NCBI GenBank assembly: GCA_035606355.1
Contig: DATNFO010000007.1
Span: 62,001 to 126,000, forward strand
Direction: 5' to 3'
Length of the DNA: 64,000 nt
From: Sulfopaludibacter sp035606355
Lineage (GTDB): Bacteria; Acidobacteriota; Terriglobia; Bryobacterales; Bryobacteraceae
Position numbers and translations under genes: made by a program. This document shows, one piece after another, positions 8,755 to 15,573 of this stretch (positions are counted from its first letter, which is position 1; each line of letters begins with the position of its first letter). Under the pieces are notes generated by a model, which had not been told where the DNA came from, made no database searches, and was given only the letters and a program-made list of their open reading frames with translations.

Positions 8755-9525
8755 CTACTTCTTAGTCCCGTACGTGACGTTGACGGTGGTCTTGCCGGAA
8801 TCGGTACCGATCGCAATCGTGAGCGACCGGTCTTTCGATTCGTCTGTGGCGATGATCATCGAGCTGTCACCGGTCATCGTGCTCAAGTTCGTTTTCATGC
8901 CCATATCCTTGACCTTGTCCTGATAGAAGGAGACGACTTTCGACGGGGAATCCGACGTAGTGTAGGTGACGTTTCCACCTTCGCCATCGCTGGAAGTCCC
9001 GGAAATGTTCGTTTGCACCGATGCACCTGGATAGGCAGGAACCCAATCGGGGACTTTGGCACTACCGCCGAATTGCAAGTCGGCTGTTTTGCCATTGTCT
9101 TCCTGAGCGCTGAGGTGGAACTTGCCTTCCTTCGCATCGTTGAAATTCAGTGTGACCACCTTGCCGGTCTCCCGATCTTTGATCGTCACAGTGCCGGCTC
9201 CGTCGTCTTGGCTGAGCACTTCCAGATTGCGGTTCGACATTGCCGCCGCGCGCGCAAGCGCAGCCGCGGGATTGCTGCCCACCCGGTGAAAGAAATACGC
9301 ACCCGTCGCAACAACGCCGACGACTCCCAGCACGATGATTCCGAAAATGCCCAGCAAGATCCACACGACCGGGCTCGTCCTTCGAGGCGCGGCGGCCGGC
9401 ATCGGCATCGGCGCGGGCATGGGCGCCGACATCGGGGCGGCAGCGGGACTCCCGGGAGCCGCAGTGCCGCATTGACTGCAAAATGCGCCGTTCACCTGGG
9501 CGCCGCATTTAGTGCAGAAAGCCAT
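8755..9525 (-). CDS. Zinc-ribbon membrane-anchored protein
   Basis: A protein of 256 aa. The start at 9525 (MAFCTKCG) is preferred over the ATG at 9537 because a strong GGAGG lies five bases upstream. The N-terminus is a zinc ribbon with two CxxC pairs (CTKCG and CSQCG), followed by a Pro/Ala/Met-rich linker, one transmembrane helix (VVWILLGIFGIIVLGVVGVV) and a long extracytoplasmic domain with a section WVPAYPGASVQTN and a beta-rich C-terminus. This layout is common in proteins of unknown function that carry the zinc ribbon on the cytoplasmic side. It converges on the small membrane gene ending at 8741, with only 13 bp between them, and is divergent from the gene at 9555. Confidence 0.65.
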   Translation of the reverse strand: MAFCTKCGAQVNGAFCSQCGTAAPGSPAAAPMSAPMPAPMPMPAAAPRRTSPVVWILLGIFGIIVLGVVGVVATGAYFFHRVGSNPAAALARAAAMSNRNLEVLSQDDGAGTVTIKDRETGKVVTLNFNDAKEGKFHLSAQEDNGKTADLQFGGSAKVPDWVPAYPGASVQTNISGTSSDGEGGNVTYTTSDSPSKVVSFYQDKVKDMGMKTNLSTMTGDSSMIIATDESKDRSLTIAIGTDSGKTTVNVTYGTKK

Positions 9526-9541
9526 GAAAACCTCCATCGGT

Positions 9542-9547
9542 TAGACT
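9542..9547 (+). promoter_or_regulatory. -10-like box TAGACT, 7 nt before the 9555 start
   Basis: TAGACT lies seven bases upstream of the ATG at 9555. A transcript started at the usual distance would begin at or next to the start codon, so the mRNA is probably leaderless. No -35 match or Shine-Dalgarno sequence is evident. Confidence 0.35.
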
Positions 9548-9554
9548 AGCGCAC

Positions 9555-10256
9555 ATGGCTCTCTTGCGCATCACCGCGATGGTGGCGATGGCCGCCGGGT
9601 CGATTCCGGTTTGGTGGTCATCCGATTTACAGCTTGCGAGCTTAACGGCTATCGACCGTAAGCTAGATCAGCGCGTGGAGCCGTTCACTCCCGCCGACGG
9701 CGAAGGTGTGACGCTGATCAAGGAGACCGGCGGCCAGACGGAAACGAAAAAGGCATTCACCTGCCGGGAGTTTCTGGCTCTCTATGATGCGCGCTTTTCG
9801 CCGGCCGATAACTACCAAAACAGTCGCGAGGGTGGCTTCAAAGCCCGTTGCATTCCGCTGCGTGTTCTTCAGAAAGCCCAGCCAAGCCGCGACAGCTACG
9901 TTCGCAATTTACACTGGACCGACGGTGCACTCGCCGAATTACCGGTGCTCTTCCTGCCAGTCGAAGCGGAAACCGCTGCCGAAGCAGCGGCGCGCGCGAG
10001 TAAAACCTGGAAGGAGAACGAGCCGGCGGCCAAAGTCACAAAAGCGGATGGGAACACCTTCCAGGTGGACGTACCCGATATTTGGGAGTGCAGTTTGGAC
10101 GTGGTCGCTCGCGGCGACTTTAACGGCGATGGTATCGAGGATCTGCTGGTCCAGGGGTACCGGCAGGCTGTCGGTGGCACATACAAGGAATTTCCACTCT
10201 TCATCCTGACGCGCGGGAAGGGCGAGACGCGGCTGAGACTGCTTGAACGATTCTGA
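9555..10256 (+). CDS. Exported protein of unknown function with DFNGDGIEDLL motif
   Basis: A 233-aa protein with a signal-peptide-like start (MALLRITAMVAMAAGSIPVW). Near the C-terminus is ARGDFNGDGIEDLLVQ, an FG-GAP/calcium-loop-like pattern (DxNxDGxxD) often found in secreted or surface repeat proteins; only one copy is present, so a beta-propeller is unlikely. The middle part has the segment CREFLALYDARFSPADNYQ and an Ala/Glu-rich helix (AETAAEAAARASKTW). No enzyme family is recognised. It is divergent from the zinc-ribbon gene across only 29 bp, so the two may share a control region. Confidence 0.6.
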   Translation: MALLRITAMVAMAAGSIPVWWSSDLQLASLTAIDRKLDQRVEPFTPADGEGVTLIKETGGQTETKKAFTCREFLALYDARFSPADNYQNSREGGFKARCIPLRVLQKAQPSRDSYVRNLHWTDGALAELPVLFLPVEAETAAEAAARASKTWKENEPAAKVTKADGNTFQVDVPDIWECSLDVVARGDFNGDGIEDLLVQGYRQAVGGTYKEFPLFILTRGKGETRLRLLERF

Positions 10257-10282
10257 CCTGCATTTTCTGGCATGCTGGTGTT

Positions 10283-10696
10283 GTGCAGATTCAGTCGATC
10301 CATCACGTCAGCCTGAACGTAACGGATCTGGAGCGCTCACGTGCATTCTATCGCGACATTTTGGGGCTGCAGGAGATCGCACGGCCCAAGTTCAACTTCC
10401 CGGGAGCGTGGTTCGGGCTTCCGTCCGGCCAGCATCTGCATTTGATTGTGCACGGTGCGCCGAACTCTCGAAGCGAGCAGGGAATCGACACGAAATCCGG
10501 GCATTTCGCGGTGCGAACGGCGAGCTTTAGTGCTGCGTTGGAATACTTGAGGGCAAAAGGGTACAACGAATCGGCCGGCGAACGGGATCCGCGTAGCATG
10601 CGCGTGCAGCCACATGCGACAGCGGGTTTCCCGCAAATTTACATCCTTGATCCCGACGGCAATATCATCGAGATCAACGCCGAGCGGTTGGACTGA
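10283..10696 (+). CDS. VOC (glyoxalase/bleomycin-resistance/dioxygenase) family protein
   Basis: A 137-aa protein starting at GTG 10283. It begins with the classic VOC strand-helix pattern IHHVSLNVTDLERSRAFYRD followed by ILGL, has a second half beginning GHFAVRTASFSAALEYLRAKG, and ends with the metal-ligand strand IYILDPDGNIIEINAE. Likely metal ligands are the first His of the opening strand (IHHVSL), the His in GHFAV and the final Glu of IIEINAE. The size is right for a single two-module VOC subunit that works as a dimer. Substrate cannot be predicted: members range from glyoxalases to thiol transferases and extradiol dioxygenases. It follows the previous gene by 26 bp and may be co-transcribed. 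Confidence 0.8.
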   Translation: MQIQSIHHVSLNVTDLERSRAFYRDILGLQEIARPKFNFPGAWFGLPSGQHLHLIVHGAPNSRSEQGIDTKSGHFAVRTASFSAALEYLRAKGYNESAGERDPRSMRVQPHATAGFPQIYILDPDGNIIEINAERLD

Positions 10697-10702
10697 TCCC
10701 TT

Positions 10703-10891
10703 CTAGCTGCCGGCGAAAGATCCGGCGGTCGTCAACTCCGAATTGGATGTGATCCAGATGGCGTTGACCGCGGGACGTCCGCTTCCAATGAGGGCCGCGC
10801 AGGCGACAGCGATGAATGTTATCAGCAGCGAATACTCGATGAGGTCCTGGCCGTCCTCCTCCTGCCACATGCGTTGTAGGTACTGCGCCAT
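10703..10891 (-). CDS. Flp-family type IVb pilin (orphan)
   Basis: A 62-aa protein with the hallmark Flp/Fap pilin N-terminus: a short charged leader ending in EEDGQDLIEYSLLITFIAVACA. Prepilin peptidase would cut after the Gly before QDLIEY, leaving the conserved Glu-Tyr pair and a hydrophobic helix for pilus assembly. An AGGAGG-like site (reverse strand of 10893-10899) precedes the ATG closely. Flp pilins are normally encoded with Tad/Cpa assembly genes, but none is present within this window, so this copy is an orphan that would need assembly proteins encoded elsewhere. It converges on the VOC gene with six bases between stops. Confidence 0.8.
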   Translation of the reverse strand: MAQYLQRMWQEEDGQDLIEYSLLITFIAVACAALIGSGRPAVNAIWITSNSELTTAGSFAGS

Positions 10892-11073
10892 TCTTCCTCC
10901 TGGCGCAATTACAACCTATGTTGAGGGTAACCGCAAGGGTTAATAGTCTCAGTTAGTATCCATGCCTTAACTCAGCGCCTACAAACGCTAACCAAAGTTA
11001 TCAACCCCCGTCTGTCCACGCTAGCGTTTGTTAATAAGAGCCCATAACAAATGGGAGTACAATCGGCGCAACG

Positions 11074-11853
11074 TCACTGACCCTTGTTGGCTCCGCCCTC
11101 GGCTTGCCACTTCTGGAGAACGGGTAGCCATGTGACGTTGATATGATCCAGAACGCCGTCCCGGTCAGAGTCGATCTTATCCGCGATTTGTAGCATCTGT
11201 TGACGCATGTATTCCGCATCTTCAGCGTGCGGCCCCGGGGCAATCCGCTCAAAGTCGGCGAGGGCCTGAGCGGCGGCACGAAGGGGTCCCCGCGCATCCT
11301 TCGCCCGATCGTTTAACATGCGCGCTCGCGCTAGTTCGAGATTCTCCTGCGCACGCAAAAGCGGCATGTTGCCGTCGAGCTTGGTTTTCATGACGCTCTC
11401 GGGAATTGCCCGCAATGCCGTTTCGGCGGATTGCCAGTCCCCGCGTTGGACGGCGTCCTGAGCACGATCCAACCCCTCCGCCGCGCTAGTTACGTCTAAC
11501 ATCGAGGCAGTGACCTGCCGATCCACTTCGCCGATCGTCGTATTCTTCTTGAGGCGGTTGGCGGACATTTCTCCATTTTTGCGATGCTTTACATCCACGT
11601 AAGTCGATGTTGTTTCCACATCGCGCCTGACCTCGATCAGCACGGGCGAGGAATGCGACGCCATGGTTTTCAGGATTTCCGCGGCCAGCGCTTTACCTTG
11701 CTGTATGTGATCCAGAGCGCCGGCCGTGTCGCGTTGCGTAACTGCCGTTTGAGCGGCTGTAGCCTGGTCCAGTATGCCGACTGCCATTCCGGAGAGGCCT
11801 TGGGCACAAGCTCCAGCCGCTAAGACGAGAAAAAGTCCGAATGGGCGTTTCAT
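11074..11853 (-). CDS. Exported protein, possibly YfdX-like
   Basis: Protein of 259 aa if started at MKRPFG (11853); the ATG at 11868 would overlap the upstream gene. It has a signal peptide (FGLFLVLAAGACAQG) and a helical body rich in Ala, Gln and Asp that includes the segments QVTASMLDVTSAAEGLDRAQ and AVQRGDWQSAETALRAI. This resembles the YfdX/TPR-like periplasmic proteins, but the match is weak. Near the C-terminus, DSDRDGVLDHI is an EF-hand-like calcium loop. The gene follows a DUF1328 gene by four bases on the same strand, so both are probably expressed together. Confidence 0.55.
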   Translation of the reverse strand: MKRPFGLFLVLAAGACAQGLSGMAVGILDQATAAQTAVTQRDTAGALDHIQQGKALAAEILKTMASHSSPVLIEVRRDVETTSTYVDVKHRKNGEMSANRLKKNTTIGEVDRQVTASMLDVTSAAEGLDRAQDAVQRGDWQSAETALRAIPESVMKTKLDGNMPLLRAQENLELARARMLNDRAKDARGPLRAAAQALADFERIAPGPHAEDAEYMRQQMLQIADKIDSDRDGVLDHINVTWLPVLQKWQAEGGANKGQ

Positions 11854-11857
11854 GGCG

Positions 11858-12019
11858 TTAAACGGCACGCCGTCCTGTTAGCAGTCCGATGACAAACAAA
11901 GCGATAAAGATGAAGAAGAGTACCTTAGCAATTCCCGCAGCCGCTGCGGCCACGCCGCCGAATCCGAAAATCGCGGCAATAATTGCCAGAACCAGGAAAA
12001 CCCAAGCGTAATGAAGCAT
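11858..12019 (-). CDS. DUF1328-family small membrane protein
   Basis: A 53-aa protein, MLHYAWVFLVLAIIAAIFGF then two hydrophobic helices ending FVIGLLTGRR. This is the typical length, motif (AxxFLxxAiiAaifGFgG) and topology of the DUF1328/YtjA family, which is of unknown function and often found among stress or envelope genes. The start at 12019 has a good GGAGG six bases upstream; the longer frame that begins at 12103 has no support. It lies immediately upstream of the exported 11074-11853 protein. Confidence 0.8.
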   Translation of the reverse strand: MLHYAWVFLVLAIIAAIFGFGGVAAAAAGIAKVLFFIFIALFVIGLLTGRRAV

Positions 12020-12239
12020 TGCAAACCTCCGCTTCGATACATTGCAATCTCGGGACCAGAGTTGGTTTGCCGGAGGGCTTGGTTGGGGAGGTGTGGAGCG
12101 CACCGCTCGGCCGTGCCGACCCCCGTTATTGACCCACGTTTGTAAACGGGGCGGGCGTCCCCCGAGCGCTTTTAGGCTTCTCCCTTGCGGTGTTTAGCCG
12201 CCAGGAGCATGCTCACCAGCGCGTTGACGAGTAGGACCC

Positions 12240-12270
12240 CCTAATTTTGAGGTGTTGGATCAAAATTAGG
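12240..12270. repeat. Perfect 11-bp inverted repeat (CCTAATTTTGA / TCAAAATTAGG)
   Basis: Arms at 12240-12250 and 12260-12270 are exact reverse complements around a nine-base loop. The AT-rich arms stand out from the GC-rich surroundings. Since flanking genes diverge here, a terminator role is unlikely; an insertion-sequence end remnant or regulator site is more plausible. Confidence 0.5.
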
Positions 12271-12383
12271 TGGACCAGCACCTGCGTCGCAGACGCGCTC
12301 CACCGCTATTATCGCAGGGCCGCCTCAATCGGCCAAGGGAAAAATTGGGCTATCTGCGTACAGCGTCCGCGCGATGCGCCGTA

Positions 12384-12389
12384 TAGAAT
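12384..12389 (+). promoter_or_regulatory. -10-like box TAGAAT, 7 nt before the 12397 start
   Basis: TAGAAT sits seven bases before the ATG at 12397, the spacing expected if transcription begins at the start codon. No Shine-Dalgarno sequence is visible between them. Confidence 0.35.
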
Positions 12390-12396
12390 TGCGGTC

Positions 12397-12867
12397 ATGG
12401 AGAGCTCGACAAAAGATGAGGTAAGCGCGATTTACCACGCGTTCAGCCACGGTGACATACAATCCGTTGTGGAGCGCATGAGCGAAGACGTTGACTGGAA
12501 CTGTCCGGGGGGCGCCCCGTTCTCAGGCATTCGCCGCGGCCGCGAGCAAGTGCGCGAGTTTTTTGACATTCTGCTTCGGACCACGCGTATCGATCAGTTC
12601 GATGTCGATGACATCATCGGCGAAGGCGATCATGTAGTAGTGATCGGCCGCGAGCGCGGAACGGTGATCGAAACCGGGCAGCACTTCGAGCAGAGATTCG
12701 CACACCTATTTACATTCCGCGGCGGCAAGGTCGCCGCCGTGCATCTCTTCGACGACAGTCACGCCGTAGCGTCAGCGTTCGGCGAATCGACGCGCGAGCG
12801 GGAGGCGCTTACCGGTCCACTTGGTGTGACGCGTCCACCGTTTTCCGGACAGGGCGATCTCGAATAG
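12397..12867 (+). CDS. SnoaL-like (NTF2 fold) protein
   Basis: A 156-aa protein started at MESSTKDEV (12397); the 50 residues encoded upstream in the same frame do not look like protein. The sequence follows the SnoaL/NTF2-like pattern: an N-terminal helix VSAIYHAFSHGDIQSVVERM, then DVDWNCPGGAPFSGIRRGRE, a helix REQVREFFDILLRT, and beta strands with HVVVIGRERGTVIETGQHFE and FAHLFTFRGGKVAAVHLFDD. Such proteins are small isomerases, cyclases or ligand-binding proteins; the specific function cannot be called. The -10-like box at 12384 suggests a leaderless mRNA. Confidence 0.7.
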   Translation: MESSTKDEVSAIYHAFSHGDIQSVVERMSEDVDWNCPGGAPFSGIRRGREQVREFFDILLRTTRIDQFDVDDIIGEGDHVVVIGRERGTVIETGQHFEQRFAHLFTFRGGKVAAVHLFDDSHAVASAFGESTREREALTGPLGVTRPPFSGQGDLE

Positions 12868-12970
12868 CGTCTTAGCTTGACTGCGCTAGTCCGTTAACCT
12901 CGACCGTAGCGCAAACGATCTCACGGAATCGAATTGCGTCTGGAGGTGCTCAGGTCTGCGCGGGCAAGCA

Positions 12971-13010
12971 TCCGCGCTCCGCGCGGACCGACAGGAAAGA
13001 TTCCTGTCGG
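12971..13010. repeat. Pair of short intergenic palindromes
   Basis: Two adjacent hairpins: a 7-bp stem at 12971-12987 (TCCGCGC / GCGCGGA) and a 10-bp stem at 12988-13010 (CCGACAGGAA / TTCCTGTCGG, loop AGA). The second is nearly identical to palindromes in the cluster at 34478-34604, so this is a dispersed REP-like family. Position downstream of the SnoaL-like gene and downstream of the minus-strand GNAT gene would also allow a terminator role. Confidence 0.6.
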
Positions 13011-13041
13011 CACGTCAAGCCAGAGGTCGGGGGCGCGTCTT

Positions 13042-13524
13042 TCAGATTTGCTTTTCCATCAGGATGAAGTGGCCTGGCACTTGCATTTCGGCGACTAACT
13101 CCGGTGCGTAGTTCTGAACTCCTCGCTCCTCATAGCCTAGGTTTCTATAGAACGAGATTAGTTGTTCGCGCCTGGGGCTCACGACTCGCAGGGTCATGCG
13201 TACGCATCCTTTTTCTTTTGCCCAGGTTTCCGCGGCTTGGCAGAGACTGCGTCCGACTCCGGTGCCCTGGCGGTCTGTCGCAACGGAGAGCAGTCCCAGG
13301 TAGCAGGCTTCTCCCCTCGGTTCCAAGTACACGCAGCCGGCCGGCGCATCGTTTTCTTCCAGCAGTAGAAAGGTCCCGAGCGCCAGGAAGCGATCCATAT
13401 CGCGGCCGGCGGCATCAAGGCGGTCGGAGCCTCCTTTTTTGATGAACCGTTCTACCACGAAGGCTTCGTTGATCAGGCGCTGAAGCGAATCGCGATCCGC
13501 TGCAGTGGCGATCCGTACGGGCAT
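13042..13524 (-). CDS. GNAT-family N-acetyltransferase
   Basis: A 160-aa protein started at MPVRIATAADRDSLQ (13524); a longer frame to 13563 adds 13 residues that are not typical of the family. It has the GNAT motif order: N-terminal IATAADRDSLQRLINEAF, the central strand GCVYLEPRGEACYLGLLSV, the acetyl-CoA pyrophosphate loop DRQGTGVGRSL (Q/RxxGxG), a helix CQAAETWAKEKG and the strand VSPRREQLISFYRNLGYEE. The substrate is unknown; the family includes small-molecule and protein N-acetyltransferases. It is divergent from the LURP-one-like gene at 13575. Confidence 0.8.
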   Translation of the reverse strand: MPVRIATAADRDSLQRLINEAFVVERFIKKGGSDRLDAAGRDMDRFLALGTFLLLEENDAPAGCVYLEPRGEACYLGLLSVATDRQGTGVGRSLCQAAETWAKEKGCVRMTLRVVSPRREQLISFYRNLGYEERGVQNYAPELVAEMQVPGHFILMEKQI

Positions 13525-13574
13525 GGCTCTATTTTGCACCACGCGGCCTGCTAACTGAGACAATACCGGTTGAC

Positions 13575-14063
13575 ATGCGCTATCTCATGAAGCAGAAGGT
13601 GTTCACGCTCGGCGATAAGTTCGCTATCCAAAACGAGCGCGGCGAGGCGGTTTACTTCGTCGAAGGCGAGATTTTCACTCTCGGGCACAAGCTGTCATTT
13701 CAGGACGCGGCGGGCAACGAGCTCATCTACATCCGGCAGAAGCTGCTTTCCTTGCCGCCCACATACGAGCTGTACCGCGGCTCGCAGCACGTCGCCACCA
13801 TCAATAAAGAGCTCTTCACCTTTTTTCACTGCACGTTCGATATACACGTTGACGCGGAAGGCGACTTGGTGGCGGAAGGCAACCTCACCGATCACGAATA
13901 CACGATTACGCGCGGCGGGCGGCCGGCGGCCCAGATATCGAAGCAGTGGTTTCAGTGGGGCGATACGTACGGTGTCGAGATCGACGATCGGGAAGATGCG
14001 GTGACGATTCTGGCGAGCACCGTCGTCATCGACATGTGCTGCCACGAATCGAAAAGGCGCTAG
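13575..14063 (+). CDS. LURP-one-related (LOR/DUF567) family protein
   Basis: A 162-aa protein with the tubby-like repetitive beta pattern of the LURP-one family: MKQKVFTLGDKFAIQNERGE, YFVEGEIFTLGHKLSFQDAAG, a Gln-Lys-Leu-Leu-Ser-Leu segment and then TYELYRGSQHVATINKELFT. The family forms a 12-stranded barrel around a hydrophobic helix; the biochemical role in bacteria is unknown, with membrane or lipid binding suspected by analogy with tubby/scramblase proteins. The C-terminal strand ends in IDMCCHES. The TAG overlaps the stop codon of the converging SRPBCC gene (14060-14063), so no terminator space exists between them. Confidence 0.75.
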   Translation: MRYLMKQKVFTLGDKFAIQNERGEAVYFVEGEIFTLGHKLSFQDAAGNELIYIRQKLLSLPPTYELYRGSQHVATINKELFTFFHCTFDIHVDAEGDLVAEGNLTDHEYTITRGGRPAAQISKQWFQWGDTYGVEIDDREDAVTILASTVVIDMCCHESKRR

Positions 14064-14620
14064 CGTCCGGCGTCGGCCTTGGTTTCGATGAGGCCTTTGA
14101 GGCGCGCCAGATCGTCGTTCATCTTCTTGCCGGCGGCCGGAGTGACCAGCGGCTCCATAAGGGAAGCGAACCAGTTGCCGTAGTCGTAATGCGCGTCGGT
14201 GTCGATGCGCGTGCGGCCGCTACCCAAGTCCGTGAGGGTGTAGGCTTGGACGCCCTTGATGCCGTAGACGGGTTCGGAAATAGCGAGGGCAAGGCGCGTG
14301 GGCGGCGTGTATTCGGTGATGCGGCCGTTGAGTTTCATGCTGGCGCCGCCGTTGTTTTCATCCTTCATCACCCAGGTGAGAGACGAGCCGACGCCGCGAC
14401 GCCCGGGCTGCGCCTCCTGCACTTCCACCATCCAACTGACCCACTGCTTGAGCAGCTGGCCGTCGTCGATCCACGCCCACACCTGTTGCGGAGGCGCGGC
14501 TATTTCGACGGAGGCGTGCATCTTGCCGGCGTTCGGCCGATAGTGCAGGACGACAAGCGTGAGGATGGGCAGCACGATGAGCGCCGCAACAACGATTCCG
14601 ATCCACTTCAGCACTTTCAT
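14060..14620 (-). CDS. SRPBCC-family membrane-anchored lipid/ligand-binding protein
   Basis: A 186-aa protein starting at MKVLKWIG (14620) with an AAGGAAA-type ribosome site. One N-terminal transmembrane helix (IGIVVAALIVLPILTLVVL) is followed by a START/SRPBCC-like domain: HASVEIAAPPQQVWAWIDD, LKQWVSWMVEV, SSLTWVMKDENN and RLALAISEPVYGIKGVQAYT with a C-terminal helix. These are polyketide-cyclase/dehydrase-type ligand-binding folds. The start overlaps the upstream permease-prefix-like gene by four bases (ATGA) as the third gene of a PadR operon, so its expression is likely controlled by PadR. Confidence 0.75.
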   Translation of the reverse strand: MKVLKWIGIVVAALIVLPILTLVVLHYRPNAGKMHASVEIAAPPQQVWAWIDDGQLLKQWVSWMVEVQEAQPGRRGVGSSLTWVMKDENNGGASMKLNGRITEYTPPTRLALAISEPVYGIKGVQAYTLTDLGSGRTRIDTDAHYDYGNWFASLMEPLVTPAAGKKMNDDLARLKGLIETKADAGR

Positions 14621-15168
14621 GACAGTTTTCCTTTCGAGCGATATCCGAGGAGTGCCCCAGCCGGCGCTGCCGTCAGCAGAGAGCATACGTACAAGAATGG
14701 TGTTGCGCCGAGCGATTCCCACGTCGAAAAAGCGGCAGCGGCAGTAACGGTGACAGCGATTGCGGCGGCCCGGCGAAAGCTGCGCGAAGTGGCACCGCAA
14801 GCGGCGGCGAGAATCGCCGCGCAGACGATGTTGGCGGCGAGGAATCCGGGCGCTCGGTCCAGTCCTTCCTTGAGCGGGATGAGGGAATAGACGAAGGTCC
14901 AGAGTCGATCGAGGAGCAGCAGTGGGACGGCGACTCCGAAACCGGCGGCTGCGGCGACGTGCGCCATGTCGCCGTGACGCATGCGCAGAGAAGTGAGCGC
15001 GGCCGAACTGCGAATCACTTGCGACCAATACCAGCGGCGCGCGTTTGCGCGGCCGTGAGAGCGGCAGAGGATGTGGAACTCTTCGAGGAGGTCGCCGGCG
15101 ACGAATTCGAATTCGCTCTCGGCGGCGAATGCGAGCAGGAGCAAACGGGCCAGCAGCGGAGGGGTCAC
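14617..15168 (-). CDS. Permease-prefix-like membrane protein
   Basis: A 183-aa protein. The N-terminus (PPLLARLLLLAFAAESEFEF, then VAGDLLEEFHILCRSHGRANARRWYWSQV) matches the N-terminal prefix of acidobacterial ADOP-type ABC permeases (DLxEEFxxxxxxxGxxxAxxWYWxQ). The usual MacB/FtsX permease body is absent; instead there are about four hydrophobic helices (VAAAAGFGVAVPLLLLD, LAANIVCAAILAA, AAAIAVTVTAAAAF, FLYVCSLLTAAPAGALLG). It is therefore a stand-alone prefix-like protein. It overlaps PadR and the SRPBCC gene by four bases each. The role is unknown. Confidence 0.65.
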   Translation of the reverse strand: MTPPLLARLLLLAFAAESEFEFVAGDLLEEFHILCRSHGRANARRWYWSQVIRSSAALTSLRMRHGDMAHVAAAAGFGVAVPLLLLDRLWTFVYSLIPLKEGLDRAPGFLAANIVCAAILAAACGATSRSFRRAAAIAVTVTAAAAFSTWESLGATPFLYVCSLLTAAPAGALLGYRSKGKLS

Positions 15169-15503
15169 CGGCGACCCTCCGGCAGCGGAAAGCGCAGGCC
15201 TTCGAGCATGCTTTCGAGCTCGCGGCGGGAGCGGTTGACGGCCTCGACGCCGGCTCCGGTAAGAGTAAAGGATTTTTTGGCGCGGCCGCCGCGTTCGGGA
15301 GTGGGACCGGAGAGTTTCGCGGTCAGCAGGCCCTTCTCTTCCAGTCGGTCCAGCGTGGCATAGACGGCGCCGATGGTGACATCGCGGCCGGTGCGTCCGG
15401 CGATTTCGCGGCGCACTCGCATGCCGTAAGCATCGGTCTTCAGGCGAAGGACGGCGAGGAGGATCAGGTGTTCGAATTCGCCGAGCGTCTCGCCCTTCGC
15501 CAT
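15165..15503 (-). CDS. PadR-family transcriptional regulator
   Basis: A 112-aa protein with the winged helix of PadR: GEFEHLILLAVLRLKTDAYG, MRVRREIAGRTGRDVTIGAV then YATLDRLEEKGLL, a wing with GPTPERGGRAKKSFTLTGAG and a C-terminal dimerisation helix (VEAVNRSRRELESMLEGLRF). Members are typically repressors of their own operon. It is the first gene of a three-gene operon with two four-base overlaps, so it likely represses the downstream membrane and SRPBCC proteins. The promoter must lie in the short divergent gap with argG (15504-15573), where a TACTAGAAG-like stretch is seen near its start. Confidence 0.85.
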   Translation of the reverse strand: MAKGETLGEFEHLILLAVLRLKTDAYGMRVRREIAGRTGRDVTIGAVYATLDRLEEKGLLTAKLSGPTPERGGRAKKSFTLTGAGVEAVNRSRRELESMLEGLRFPLPEGRR

Positions 15504-15573
15504 GATTTCTACATACTAGAAGAAATACTTGCGGGCGTCAATGATTTTTTCGTGTTTTACCATAGAAGTTTCC

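Larger units (their letters stand above)
12020..12396. other. Intergenic region with possible coding remnant and inverted repeat
   Basis: No complete gene is visible in these 377 bases. On the minus strand, 12172-12236 encodes a protein-like tail (VLLVNALVSMLLAAKHRKGE, then Ala and stop) without any start, suggesting a remnant of a lost gene. It abuts a perfect 11-bp inverted repeat at 12240-12270. Together these look like a scar of rearrangement or insertion-element loss; nothing else is recognised. Confidence 0.3.

Noticed and set aside
12247..12396. Upstream extension of the SnoaL-like gene from the 12247 ATG
   Set aside because: The 50 extra residues include repeat arms and look unlike protein; homologous sequence starts at 12397.
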